Source: Catenaria anguillulae PL171
Lineage: Eukaryota > Blastocladiomycota > Blastocladiomycetes > Blastocladiales > Catenariaceae
DNA: 64,000 bases
Direction of reading: 5' to 3'
Assembly (NCBI GenBank): GCA_002102555.1
Contig: MCFL01000119.1
Span: 1-64,000, forward strand
Both the position numbers and the translations under genes were made by a program. This document shows, one piece after another, positions 37,491 through 48,518 of this stretch. How positions within the stretch are numbered: position 1 is the first letter of the stretch; the number at the start of each line of letters is the position of its first letter. The notes under the pieces are model-generated. The model was not told where the DNA came from. It did no database searches and worked only from the letters and a program-made list of their open reading frames with translations.

Positions 37491-39101
37491 ATGAGCGACA
37501 CTGCTTCTGTCATGGCTTCCGCTCTAGGCCACCTCAAACTGGATCTCGACCACTGCTTTACCACAATCCAAGACAAAGTCTTTCACTATACCGTGGCCGA
37601 AAAAGATTTTTCCGCCCAAGTCGTCCTCACAACCACGTTTGACCGACTCCGGCGCGTCTGTGCTGCCCACGAACCTGCTGCATCGCCTTCTTGGACGACC
37701 CACTCGCCCTCACGCTCGGCCTCCACTGCCAGTGATGTCCTTCTCTCTGCTCATCAAATCAAGTCAATCGCTCATTCCATCGCAACTCACGCACTCACCA
37801 CCGCCAACGGCGACAACGCTGACGAGTTCCGCTGCGCCGTCCCGCACTGCGTCGCACCTGGCGTCCTTGTCGAAGAGCGCTGGCCAATCTACCCGGCACT
37901 GCGCGCACTTCTGCCTTCGATTGTGACGGGCAGTGACCCCAGCAAGGACGTTGCTGCATTGGAGCATGAACTTTTGACCATGATTGACAAGGACATGGAA
38001 TTTGCTCGCGCAAGCCATGATCGTCATTTGAACACGAGCGCCGCCGCCGCGGCCAAGGCTCGTGCTCGCAGCCCAGGTGGCGGCAAGTCGCGGCCGCAGG
38101 AGCAGCGGTTGGTTTCGGAGCCGACGGGTCGTATGTCTGCTGCTCCCGTTCATGCTCATGCTCGGAATCAAGTGCCACGGGCATCAGGAGCGCGTTCGCC
38201 GGTCGCTGAGAACAGTGGATCCATCATTCTCGACGCGGATTTGGCGCATCCCAGAGAGGAGGGCTCAGATGCAGAGTCCGACGACGGAAACGAGGCAACG
38301 GCCCTGGGGTTCCAGAACACGACTCTACACAAGGAAAAGCTGGTCGTGCTGGTCGGGTACAACCATCAAGACGGCGCAGAGTTGTGGGCGTGGAACGACG
38401 ATGTCAAGGAGCGAGCCATTTGTGGAGGTGACGTGGCAATCGACTATGCGCCAGAATGGAGCGAGGTGGAGGCAGAAATCGGTGCCCTTCATGCGCAGTT
38501 GCGCAAGCGCACCGAGGGCTTGTGGGCCGCGCAATTGGCCACGCTTGTGTGGAAGCTCTTGGTGGTGGGCGGCCGCAGGCGCGCTCAAATCTGCGGCGAG
38601 GCGGGCAAGGTCATTGGCTCTGGCGGCGCGGACGGCCGGATTCCTCGGGATGTGGCGTTGGAGATTGCCGAAATGGCCCTCTCTTCGCCCAAAGAAACGT
38701 GTGAAATTCTCGACTTCCAGCGGAATACCGTCGTGTGCTCCCCCGTCCAAGTGACTTTGATTGACTTGACGCGCGCCATGCTAGGAGATCCCGACTCGTA
38801 CTTTCAAGTGACGGCCGTCGCGTTGGGTGACACGATTCAAGACGTGTTGGGCAAGTACATGCGCACGGAGCGAGCGTTCCCGGCGGGGCGCCATCATTTC
38901 ATTCGTTTGCCGCTTGCTTTGGACAATGGTCAGTGGCGTTTGACATTGGCGAGCGCAGGGGAAACGGCGCTTTGCAAGGCGGCCGAGATGCGCCAACGTC
39001 AAGTATCGCCCGTCAAGAAGAGCGCGTCACCGGTCAAGAAGCACGCGTCGCCCACCAAGAAAAGGCAAACCTCGCCTGTCAAGAAGGCTGGCCGTGGGTA
39101 A
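37491..39101 (+). CDS. Unrecognised 536-aa protein with histone-H1-like S/T-P-x-K-K tail
   Basis: This single-exon gene encodes 536 residues that I cannot assign to a family. The N-terminal 140 residues look globular and helical (ALGHLKLDLDHCFTTIQDKV, AHQIKSIAHSIATHALTT). An Ala/Arg/Ser-rich linker follows, then a second globular half: KLVVLVGYNHQDGAELWAWN, AAQLATLVWKLLVVGGRRR, and RHHFIRLPLALDNGQWRLTL. The last 30 or so residues are basic and contain four SPVKK or SPTKK units, ending AGRG. Such units are known in histone H1 and sea-urchin histone tails as minor-groove DNA-binding and CDK phosphorylation sites. A nuclear, cell-cycle-regulated chromatin role is therefore plausible but is inference. 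The start at 37491 (MSDTASVMAS) is chosen over the longer frame from 37344. Confidence 0.75.
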   Translation: MSDTASVMASALGHLKLDLDHCFTTIQDKVFHYTVAEKDFSAQVVLTTTFDRLRRVCAAHEPAASPSWTTHSPSRSASTASDVLLSAHQIKSIAHSIATHALTTANGDNADEFRCAVPHCVAPGVLVEERWPIYPALRALLPSIVTGSDPSKDVAALEHELLTMIDKDMEFARASHDRHLNTSAAAAAKARARSPGGGKSRPQEQRLVSEPTGRMSAAPVHAHARNQVPRASGARSPVAENSGSIILDADLAHPREEGSDAESDDGNEATALGFQNTTLHKEKLVVLVGYNHQDGAELWAWNDDVKERAICGGDVAIDYAPEWSEVEAEIGALHAQLRKRTEGLWAAQLATLVWKLLVVGGRRRAQICGEAGKVIGSGGADGRIPRDVALEIAEMALSSPKETCEILDFQRNTVVCSPVQVTLIDLTRAMLGDPDSYFQVTAVALGDTIQDVLGKYMRTERAFPAGRHHFIRLPLALDNGQWRLTLASAGETALCKAAEMRQRQVSPVKKSASPVKKHASPTKKRQTSPVKKAGRG

Positions 39102-40812
39102 ATCCGGCGTCATGTCGTAGTGTGTGCAGTCGTTGCCTGTGTGTGATTGTGTTGGTCGTGTGTTGTGACGTGAAACGCGTGTACCTGCCGAAGCTGTTTT
39201 TTGTTTGTTTCAAAACGCCCGGCCGGGCCGAAGGCCCAATGTAAAAACTGGATGGCCTGTGGTTTCATTTTCTATCTGGTTTTCGAGAAGTGCCAAGAAA
39301 CGTTCTTGCCTCAGTAGCGAGCCCGGCCGTAGCGAACCGCTCGTTTGGCATAAAGCAGCAAGATAGACGCAAGACATCACACAAACACACGTACAGACGG
39401 AACACCGTTGGATCTGACATGCCTAACAAAATGACGAGTTCCCCTCAATGCAACAAACATGCCTAATGCAAGATCATCACACCCGCACTCCGGCAGCTGC
39501 GAACGGGTCCAGGGGTTTGGTTGCACGACATCCCCAAAAGCGTGCTGAAGGTGTGTCTCTGCCCCCACCTTGTCTAACCAAATGTGCCAAAGATCCCCCG
39601 GGTCGCAACGGTATGTTTTCCGGTACTAGGTAGTGCACGGCGACTGTTACCTGTGTATTCGAGTGGCAAGACTAGCAGCAGAGCTGGCGCCTTGCAAGGG
39701 AGAGACACCCTCGAAATACACAAGGCTAAACGCGCGGCCGTAAAGGCAAAGAGTGAAGGGGATTGTTCTCGCCAGGCGTCGACACTCAACGTGTTCTCAC
39801 GAGCATGTGCGTGTTGGGCAGTGGGACAGGAACGAGAAGAGAAACAGGGAAGTGAAATGGTACAGTATGCGGTTCGCGCAATCGATTGCAAGAAGTTAAT
39901 TACGAGAAATCAAAGCGTTTGAGTGTACATTGTTGCGATGTTGGTGATTTGTCCATTCACGAGCCGGGGACAGGAGTAGCATAGCGAGCCAGCTGGCATC
40001 TATCTGTTCGCACCTCGGGTGGTCTACGCGTTCGGGAAAGTGAAGGTAGGAAGTGGCACTAGTAAAGAAAGCGATGAGTTCCTAGAGGAACTACATAGAT
40101 AAACAAGAAATAGTCTCGATGACCCAGCACGAAGGGACATGTGGTTCATTTGATGTCTTGAAGTGCTCTTCGACGCTTGCCGACTTGTCCTGATATGTTA
40201 CCACCATACACGTGCTCGTTCAAGTTAGCGGCATTTGAAGCCGCGGCACTGGCCGGAACGACTTGTCCAGCTGAGCGGACATTCGGTTTCTTGTCGTGGA
40301 CGTGATTTCACGCTTTCACGCACTGTGCACAGCAATTCGACGGCCTTGTCCGCATTCGTGTCGAAATGTTGTTGACATAAATCGGCAAGCAAGCAACACC
40401 CAGGCCAATCGTCCATTGTCGTTGTTGTCTCGCCGCACAAACGTGACCTCGCCAGGCTGTGCGACCCGGCTGCCGAGCACTTTCAGGACACAACCCTCAT
40501 TTGCCTGCAAATGGCTCAAGAGTTGGTGGTGGCGCTGGCTTGGCTCAATTTATTGCACGCATTTCGTTGGACAGAGTGACTTTTGTAGGTACACCGAAGA
40601 GGTTGAGGAAGTGTGGGTCAAATCGAGTGAATCATCGCCTTGGTCGAGCCATCCTAAAACAAATACGCAATGTATCAATGTACAAATGGGATGAAGAGTC
40701 AATTGGCAACCCGGTATCGCCGCAACCAACCCAAGGAAATGATAAGAGAGGGCACAGTCAACATCACAAAAGGACCCTCCAATCCAGGTCCGTGTAGAAA
40801 TCTATGTCACAT
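39102..40812. other. Long convergent intergenic region
   Basis: About 1.7 kb lies between the converging 3' ends of the S/T-P-x-K-K protein gene and the ubiquitin protease gene. Only short open frames are present, none with recognisable sequence. No RNA gene was identified by eye. Confidence 0.45.
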
Positions 40813-43727
40813 TCACATCACCAAGCAATTCGCACCTTCGGCGCGCTTCTGCTTTGCCGCCTCCTTTGCCTGCATCTTGAGCGCCAGCGCCAAATCCGCA
40901 TCCACACTCCCACCACCGGCGACCGAATGTCGCCTCACGTGCTTTGGCCGCTTCGAAGCCGCAGTGGCGGCACCAGCCGCCGCTGAAGCCGTGGCCAGCC
41001 TTGACCTCGGATCCTTGCGACCTCGTGCAGCCGCGGTCCGCTCCGATCCGCTATCTGCCTCGGCCGCCTCAGCCACTGGTGACCCGGCCTCTTGCTCTTG
41101 CTCACTTGCCTCCGCACTCGCGGCGTCGCCCTCGCCCGCTGATGCGCCAGGTGCCGCCGGCGATGCAACGACGCGCCGCAGCTCATAAAACACCAAGTAG
41201 GCGTTTTTCGCAATCTCGTCCGTCAACTGCCGCGTGATGGCCACGGTCGACGTGTACGGCTGCACCTTGGCGCCGATGGGCCCGAGCCCATCGAACCGGA
41301 GCCAGATCGGGCCCGCATCCGCCACGGCCGCATCGCTGTCACAGGTGTCGGACGACACATCCGACGCAGGGTCACCACCGCCCGCCGCCGTGTGCAGCGC
41401 GGTATCGGCCGAAAAGCTGCGCGTGAGCGTATGCGAGGATGGTTTCTCGGTTGCGGGTCGCGACGAGGATGCGGACTCAGAGGATGCGCCGGGACGTGGC
41501 GGAAGCGCGGGCGAGTATGGCGGCGGCGGTGGAGGCGACGATGCGCGTGCTGCGGGGCGGTGAGTCGATGTGGATGCGGTTTCTGAGATGGGCAGCATGG
41601 TTGGCTTGACTGCAGGCGACGAAGGAGCAGTGCTGAGTGCCGACGATGCAGGCGCCTGGGTCGTCAACCCGTATCCGCGCGGCGACCGGCGCGGCAGCGA
41701 GCGGGTGAGTGAGCCTGGTGGTAGCGCAGACGCATTGACGTATGTGATAAAGTGGCCAGATGTGGGTGATTCGCCAAGGTGGCAGATGACGGATTGCAGA
41801 ACGAGCGAGTATTTTGGGGTGGTTGGTTCGGCGGTCGTGGAAAAGGACGACGACGAGGTGGCGGCTTCCGCGGCGGTGAATTGGTCGAATCCAATTTCAA
41901 TCGGCAGTACAACGGGCCGCGAGGTGCGCTTAAGCGTGGATTTGCCTTCCTTTTGGTAGTAGCGCTTGAGGCAGATGGGGATCAGGATGGGAGAATTGTC
42001 GCCGAGAAGCACGTCCGAGTGTTCACCTGTGTACATTTACGAAAAAGCATTGGCAAAGTCAATACGCAGAAAAGACAAGATAAGACAAGTGAGCCAGGGC
42101 ATGTAAGTGTACCAGACTCGTTCTCACCCACGAGAAACGGCATCAACTTGAATGTGCTCCACGCATCCACCATCTGCTCCTCAACTTGTGTGTCACCATC
42201 TGGACCCTCGTTGCCTCTATCACGCAGACTCACAGACAAGGAACTGGCCGATCTTGGCGCGAGACCCAACCGCCACCGTTCCTCGACCTGTGCCTTCCTG
42301 GCCATGCGCTGCTCGTCCAGATCCGCAGCCGCGGAACCACCCACAGATGCCCCGTCCCTCTGCACCTTCCTCAACAGGGTCACCTTGTTATCAAAGAAAA
42401 ACCTTTCCAGCAACTCCTCGAGCGGTACCGGCGCCCTTGCCTTGGGATCCGGAATGGCCAGCTGCAAGCACCGCTCGGTACAAACGCGCTTATCGTCCTG
42501 ATCCTCAATAGCCCCGCCATGGTGAATGACTTGCCACAGTGGCAAGCACGGCGCGCGCAAGCACGACGCCAGCATGAGAAACAGTTCGGCCACATCTTCT
42601 TGCTCACCGAGCCGCCCCGCGTTTGTGCCTTCCATGGCCCACAATTGCTTGATGACCACTTCAAGTGTGCGGATTTCCGAGCGGGTCACGAGGTGGCCCT
42701 TGCGCAGGCGCGTGGCGAGCAGAGTTAGATGGGTTTGTACGGCACGCAGCAGGGACGAGCGGCGGACGGTGGATGGCGAGGGTGGGCGGGTGGGAGGTTG
42801 CGGTGGAAGGATGGGCGACACGGGTTGGGATCCCGAAGCGGGATCCGTCGAGCAGGATGAAGGCGACAGGGTTGATAGGCCGCCTGCATCGGGCGGCGGT
42901 GGGGGCTGCTGGCTGGGATCTGCACCGGGAATTCCCAGCGACTGCGTGACCCACGCATCCACAGCCTCCATGCGTGCAAACAGGGCAAACAGCAGCGAGT
43001 CGATGAAGCAAGTGTTGCCCGAGTTTTCAATCCCCAACAGGTGGACGCGCCGATCGACCGGGTGCAAAGCGCCCATGTAGGCATCGGACCAGTCTTCGAG
43101 GTACTCGAGGGCAGCGTCCTCCGAGAACCAGCCCGTGGCCGTGAATGCGTGCTCGACGTGTGGGCGCGTGGCAATGGGCGAGTCACGTGGCAACAGGTCG
43201 AGAAAGTGGGTGACGGCGGCTTCACGGTCTGCGGGCGGGATGGGCTTGCGAGGACCCGAGGTAGAAGCTGTGGCCGAGGCAGTAGATGGGCGGCGAGAGT
43301 GGTGGCTGACGGCAGAACTGGGGCTGGGATTGGGATTCGAGGAGCGCGTGAGGCGGAGCTTGGACGAGATGCGGCGGAAGGTGGACTTGTGCGAGTGCGA
43401 GTGTGCGTGCGAGAGGGGGTGGATGGGCAGCGGCGGGAGGTCGTAGGCCGGGTTGGGTGGCATGGGATCGAGCATTTGGCTGGCGGTGGTGGTGCCTGGG
43501 GCCGGTTTGGCTTTCGAGGCTACAGAAGATGCGTGGGACTGGGACGGAGACGGGTCGCGGGAAGATGCAGACCCCAACGGCGAGTGGCCAATGTGCGAGA
43601 CAGGGCTGCCATTCAGTGCGGCGGGCGGCGGCGGAGACTGCAGAGTGGCGGCGGCCGAAGAAGAGGAGGACGACGTGGTGGAGGAAGGCGGACGGAGGCC
43701 GAGGCCAGAGAGGAGCATGGACGCCAT
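40813..43727 (-). CDS. Ubiquitin-specific protease (peptidase C19) with UIM-like tail
   Basis: This is a deubiquitinating cysteine protease. Exons 42113-43727 and 40813-42026 (intron GTACAC to CACAG) give 942 residues. The N-terminal 190 residues are Ser/Pro-rich and disordered. The Cys box is LLGIENSGNTCFIDSLLFAL (nucleophile about residue 240). GRLGEQEDVAELFLMLASCL marks the fingers/QEDV motif, and the His box is SVICHLGESPTSGHFITYVN (about 615-635). A long Pro/Ser/Ala-rich stretch between the His box and AKNAYLVFYELRRVV splits the last catalytic strand from the rest. The C-terminus has DADLALALKMQAKEAAKQKR, which resembles a degenerate ubiquitin-interacting motif. The start at 43727 gives MASMLLSGLG; an ATG at 43745 would add six residues. 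Confidence 0.9.
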
Positions 43728-44000
43728 GATCAATGAATCAATCAATCAATACAGTGTGCATGGATGGGAGGTGGAATGAATGCGAGAGAGAGACACAATT
43801 TCCGATACGATGGAAAGCGGTAAATATGTATACGTTCACGCCAAGAAGTCTTGAACGGTACTATCAAGCGATGCCAACTCGAGATCACGTGCACACTCTA
43901 TCATCGTATTCAATTGACACAGTACACATGTAAAATCCTACACGCAACCCAGCGCAATCACTCGCCCGCCGCATCAATACCAGTACCAGTACCAGCAACC
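43728..44000. promoter_or_regulatory. Divergent promoter, USP and MAT1
   Basis: These 273 bases lie between divergent starts. A TCAA repeat (43731-43749) sits in the USP leader and a CCAGTA triplication (43978-43996) in the MAT1 leader. Confidence 0.5.
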
Positions 44001-45074
44001 ATGGACCGCTCGGCCGACCAAGACGTCACGTGCCACTCGTGCCACTTCAACCGCACCATTGCCCAGGACCGCAAGGTGCTCGTCACCCTGTGCTTCCACA
44101 AGATCTGCCAGCTGTGCCTGGGCCGCATCTTGCGCTCGGGCAAGGGCGTGTGCCCGAAATGCGGCCGCGAGATCCGCCAGTCCGACGTCCAGGCTCAAAA
44201 GTTTGAGGACCTCTTTGTCGACCGAGAGGTCCGCGTCCGCAAGCGCATGCTGCGCGTCTTCAACAAGATTGCCGCCGACTTTCCCAACCAGCGCGCTTTC
44301 GACGATTACCTCGAGATGGTCGAGGAGGTCATTTTCAACCTGGCCAATGATATTGACGTGGACGAGACCAATGCACTCGTCGAAAAGTATCGCAGGGAGA
44401 ACCAGGAGACCATTGAACGCAACCGAGCCAGGGTCAACCCAGAGACGAGGGTCTTGGCGGAAATGGTCAAGGCCGAGCGCGAGCGTGCAGAGCGCCGCCG
44501 GTTGGAGGTCAAGGGCGAGATCCAGGCCGAGCAGGTGGCAAGTGAGGAGCGCAAGGCCGCCATTTTGAACGAGCTTGCCTCATCCAACTTGAACGCAAAC
44601 GATATTCTTCGCCACCATTCCCAAGTCGCCAAAGAAATGGCCATGCGCGCCCAGTACGCTTTGGGATCCGTCAACGGGAGTGGGGCCATTGGCGGTGCCA
44701 GCAGCGGTAGTGCAGGAGGGCCAAACGCTCTGGGAAATCGCAAGGGGCACACGTTTGAAGCATTGGCGGACCGGCCAATGCAGGCCGACGTCATGGCAAT
44801 GGGAGCCGTGGATCCGTTTGACACGCTGTACGTGGATATCGAAAAGGATTCCGTGTTGCCCGCAGACATGATGGACCCAAGCCGGTACCATGACTCGTAC
44901 ACACCAAGCGGCCTCTACACGGATCGAGCCGTCGTCGCAAGCGGGTATTCAGTGACAAAGGTGTGTTGGATTCGGGCATTGGATTCGGCCTACAAGGGGC
45001 TGCTCGTGTCGCCAAAGCGCGGTGACGGGGAGGCGAGCCTTTCCGAACCGGCAGATGGGCGAATGACTCTGTAG
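44001..45074 (+). CDS. TFB3: CDK-activating kinase assembly factor MAT1/Tfb3 (TFIIH subunit)
   Basis: MAT1/Tfb3 bridges the CDK7-cyclin H kinase to the TFIIH core, acting in transcription initiation and CDK activation. It is a single-exon gene of 357 residues. A RING finger occupies residues 10-58 (TCHSCHFNRT, TLCFHKICQLCLGRIL, GVCPKCGREIR). It is followed by the conserved helical arch: FEDLFVDREVRVRKRMLRVF, NKIAADFPNQRAFDDYLEMV, EEVIFNLANDIDVDETN and the coiled coil AEMVKAERERAERRRLEVK. The C-terminal region is less conserved but keeps the YHDSYTPSGLYTDRAVVASG block, near where kinase binding maps in known MAT1. The start at 44001 is fixed by MDRSADQDV just before the RING. Confidence 0.96.
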   Translation: MDRSADQDVTCHSCHFNRTIAQDRKVLVTLCFHKICQLCLGRILRSGKGVCPKCGREIRQSDVQAQKFEDLFVDREVRVRKRMLRVFNKIAADFPNQRAFDDYLEMVEEVIFNLANDIDVDETNALVEKYRRENQETIERNRARVNPETRVLAEMVKAERERAERRRLEVKGEIQAEQVASEERKAAILNELASSNLNANDILRHHSQVAKEMAMRAQYALGSVNGSGAIGGASSGSAGGPNALGNRKGHTFEALADRPMQADVMAMGAVDPFDTLYVDIEKDSVLPADMMDPSRYHDSYTPSGLYTDRAVVASGYSVTKVCWIRALDSAYKGLLVSPKRGDGEASLSEPADGRMTL

Positions 45075-45668
45075 CATTAGTTGCCGCGTCGGTTTGTACA
45101 TATATTTATCAATGTCATACGCATGCATGTCATGGAGCTATCATATGCATATGGGCTGTTGGTCCAGTCATTGCAGTCACATGCACAAGTCTGTGGTACA
45201 TGGGCCGTACGTTGCAAACTTTGGCGCCGAATGAAGCGCGATGCAAATGCTGATCCAACCTCTGGAAGATAGAGTGTTGCCGCCAAAAGCTCGCCCCTCA
45301 ATGGCAAGCGCACCGGGCGCTTGTCTCCTTCTCTCCCCACCGATTGACATGCGACTCAATTCACGTATGCCAAGGCAATCAAGCTTGCACTGTGATTCTG
45401 CAGAGATCATCCATACACCTTGCACGATTCACGTCTGCAACGGCAACGGTAGCCGCCCGCCTGAACGCCCCGACCGCTTCCCGCTTCCCACGCCCGCGGC
45501 TCTCTGTCGCACCCGTTTCACAATTCAGCGTCGTTACACCTCAAGCGTCCTTTATTATCGCCTTTTCAGGCCCGTCACCAGCTGTTGCCGCGCAAGTCTG
45601 GGACTCAGTCACATCACGCCCTCCAAAGGATCTCTGCAGCACACGACTCCCAGTACATTCACCTCGCC
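45075..45668. other. Intergenic region, Yippee promoter
   Basis: About 590 bases lie between MAT1 and the Yippee gene. No coding sequence was recognised. Confidence 0.45.
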
Positions 45669-46655
45669 ATGGGACGCATCTTCACCTGCTATCTCGACGA
45701 CTCGCCCGAGGAAAAGGTATACGAGTGCAGCAAGTGCGGCACGCACATCACTCGCCGCCGTCACGTTGTCTCCAAGAGCTTCCAGGTGTGTGCTTTTTGA
45801 CGCTTCCTGCTCTGGCGCCTCTTGACTTGGCGATCTGCATGAGGAGGTGGGCCCGGACGATGCAAAATGGACATAAGAGTGTGTCCATCCCGACTCCCTG
45901 TCCACTCACCCACGTTCACGGTCATCTTGCGACTATGTAGGGCCGAACCGGACCAGCGTTCCTCGTTACCGAAATGTACAGTCCATTTCTTATTGCTGCC
46001 GCTTTTCGTCACCTTTCATCGATCCCATCTCCTCTGCCGCAGACGACGCCCACGAGCAGCCGCAAACGTTTGCTCTCCTATCTGCTCGCGAGCTTGTGTG
46101 CGCGAGCAGCAGGCGACGCGCGCATAAACGCCCAGTCCTATTTTGATCGATGCGCACGCAAACGGACGATAGACGGGCGTCCAGTGTAATTTACGGGGCC
46201 GCCCCGAAATTGCATTGTTCGGACACAGTTTGTGTGCTGTGGCGGCGGCTTGAGTGAAGCCTGTTTCACTTGAGCGCATGGCGCAACGCGCTTGCGCCTG
46301 AGAACAAGTCAACCAAGCGACCTGACCATATCATTCTCGCTGCTAACTGACAGACTGTCGTCTCGTTCGTTATCATGTATGTGTAGCACAAACGTTACGT
46401 TTGCAGAGCCCGAAGCGCGAGTGCTCATGACGGGCCGCCATCTGGTCTCAGATTGTCAGTGCGTCGTGTGTGGCGAAACCTTGGGATGGAAATATGTGCG
46501 CTTGGTCAATTTCAATTGCATCTTTGGTCCCCTTTAACCCTTTGGAAGGTGTCCATTGACAGATTGAAGCTCAAGAGCAATCGCAAAAGTACAAGGAAAA
46601 CAAGTTTATCGTGGAACGGTCCAAAATCAACCGTGGACCGTCGCGGGCGGCCTGA
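45669..46655 (+). CDS. Yippee-like zinc-binding protein, four exons
   Basis: Yippee proteins are small, highly conserved zinc-binding proteins with a beta-tent fold related to cereblon and Mis18. Exons 45669-45785, 45941-45975, 46387-46495 and 46563-46655 are all in phase and give 117 residues, the normal family length. Exon 1 reads MGRIFTCYLDDSPEEKVYEC (first CxxC: CSKC), then HVVSKSFQ. Exon 2 gives GRTGPAFLVTE, exon 3 gives NVTFAEPEARVLMTGRHLVS followed by DCQCVVCGETLGWKY (second CxxC), and exon 4 gives QSQKYKENKFIVERSKINRG. The 411-nt second intron is much longer than any other in the window. Exons 2 to 4 are too short to stand out as open frames. Confidence 0.94.
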
Positions 46656-48518
46656 GGCCAATTGTTTCCTCGTTCGCTTCATGGACTCTCCAACTTTTCG
46701 TTCGATGCTCCTATCGTCTCGACGTGTCATGTACATAGGCCTGTTGGCCATTCCTCGGCCCCATTCACCTGCATTCGTCAACGTGCACGATGCCGTCCCT
46801 CTGATTCCCCATTTCCCTGTTTCCGTGTTGCCTCTCTGTCATTCCCCCCACCCAAAACCCGAACCCACATTCCGCCAATGCTCTGCGATCCCACCCACGA
46901 GGCAGTTGCCATTCGGGCCGCGCCATTCACCCATGCATTTGGACCCGCGCTTTTGCTCCCCTTTTCTCCCTCTGACGTGCTTTGCGGTGGCAAACATTTT
47001 TTTGTATATATAATTGTATGTGTCATGGATCGAATGACTCCGGTATTCAAGCGTATATGTTCACATGTTGGCCTGTCTCTCATCCGGCAGAGGGCAAAAA
47101 AAAGGCACATTTTTGCTCTCATGAAAGGGTATACTCGCCCGACCCAGCCGGCAACGGAAACTGGCCAGCGGGATGCTTTCCTTTGATGTACAGCGAGTGT
47201 TTCGACATGACTTGCCGGCCTGGAATCATCCAAACGCGCTCTGACCGTCTTTGCACAATTGGCGTGACATGTCCGTTAAGCGTCCTCGTATGTCACACTT
47301 GGTCCTTCAACCCAAATTGGCCCAGGTGACTCGACTGCACGACCGGTTTACCCGTCTGCTCTCGTTTGTGCCAGGTGTCTGTGCCAACAAGAACTAAAGA
47401 CTTGGATCATTCAAGCCCTCAGTCCCTGACTGACGCTTGCGATCAACAAGCCTCACACTGGGCTGATGAGAGCTAAAATACTTGGACCACGGCAAACGTC
47501 GGACGGCTGTTCCCACCCCCAGCCCAGTCAGCTTCTGTTTACAGGCACCCGCTTCGCTGACATGTACAAGCACGGCGAGAGTGCATTCGGTCCGGCGCAG
47601 GAACTCTGCGTCCGCCGGTTGATTCACGCCTCTCGGTTAGTTTGCTTGTCAGGCATGTCCCAGCGGCACAGGCGAGGATGGTGATGTTACCATTGAGGCA
47701 TGGAAGTGTCCGCACTCTGTAGCGCCAGTTGCAGCGTCGCAAAAATGTTCTAATTCTTCTCATTCCTCAACACCGATTGGCTGATTGGCATTCTCAACAG
47801 AATGTGAATGTGCAGCAAGGCTAGAGACTTTTGAGCAAGTTGGCAACGCGCGCGGACATTGATGCGCAATACGGCGTAAATGCGGTCATGACTGTGACCC
47901 GTCGCGGGCTCGGGTCATGAATTATAGCTTTCCCAGATGCAAGTGTCGGAGATAAACGATTTGTCTCCAAACAGGCAACCTTACCGCCGGTTTGCCGGCC
48001 AACAGATCAACCGCATTCTTGGCATATGATTGGAGGATCACGACAGCATGTTCAGACTCAGTAACTGTTGTGTTTGTATTCTAAGCAACGAGCACGTTCC
48101 GATCCGGGATTGTTGCGCAGGCGAATGAAATGCCTGCACCGCTTTTCAAACCGCATGCGCATACATGACTGATGGATACGGCGTGCATGCAGGGCATTAC
48201 AAAACCTATGCCTTGCCCCCCGCCCGTGCCTCCCCCGCTGTCCCTCGCTTCCCACTCCCCTTCTCGAGCGACCACCCCCGCGGACCACTTCCATGTAGCA
48301 TTGAAGCATCGCAGACCAAACACCCGAATCATCATTACTTTGCGCATTCTCTATCCTCGCCACATCCACGCATTCGACTTTCCGCATCGCTTACAAGCTT
48401 CCCGTAGACTGCCGCCAACTCCCACTGGCGAGCAAAAACACTTTCCGACTCCTTCCTTCCACTTCCTGGACTGTTTTTTTATACATACTCTTTCCCAACT
48501 CCAAAGAAATCCGGCAAC
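46656..48518. other. Long intergenic region with diverged repeat copy
   Basis: This gap of about 1.86 kb precedes the CBM18 gene. Its right half (about 47430-48030) is collinear with a stretch at about 51455-52080; see the repeat entries. No gene was recognised. Confidence 0.45.
47430..48030 (+). repeat. Diverged direct repeat, copy A
   Basis: This copy shares ordered, similarly spaced short matches with copy B: GATCAACAAGCC, GTTGCAGCGTCGCAA, ACCGATTGGCTGATTGGCAT, GTAAATGCGGTCATGA and GGGTCATGA. The spacing agrees to within about 10 bases over 500. It looks like an old duplication or a dispersed element remnant; no transposase is visible. Confidence 0.6.
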
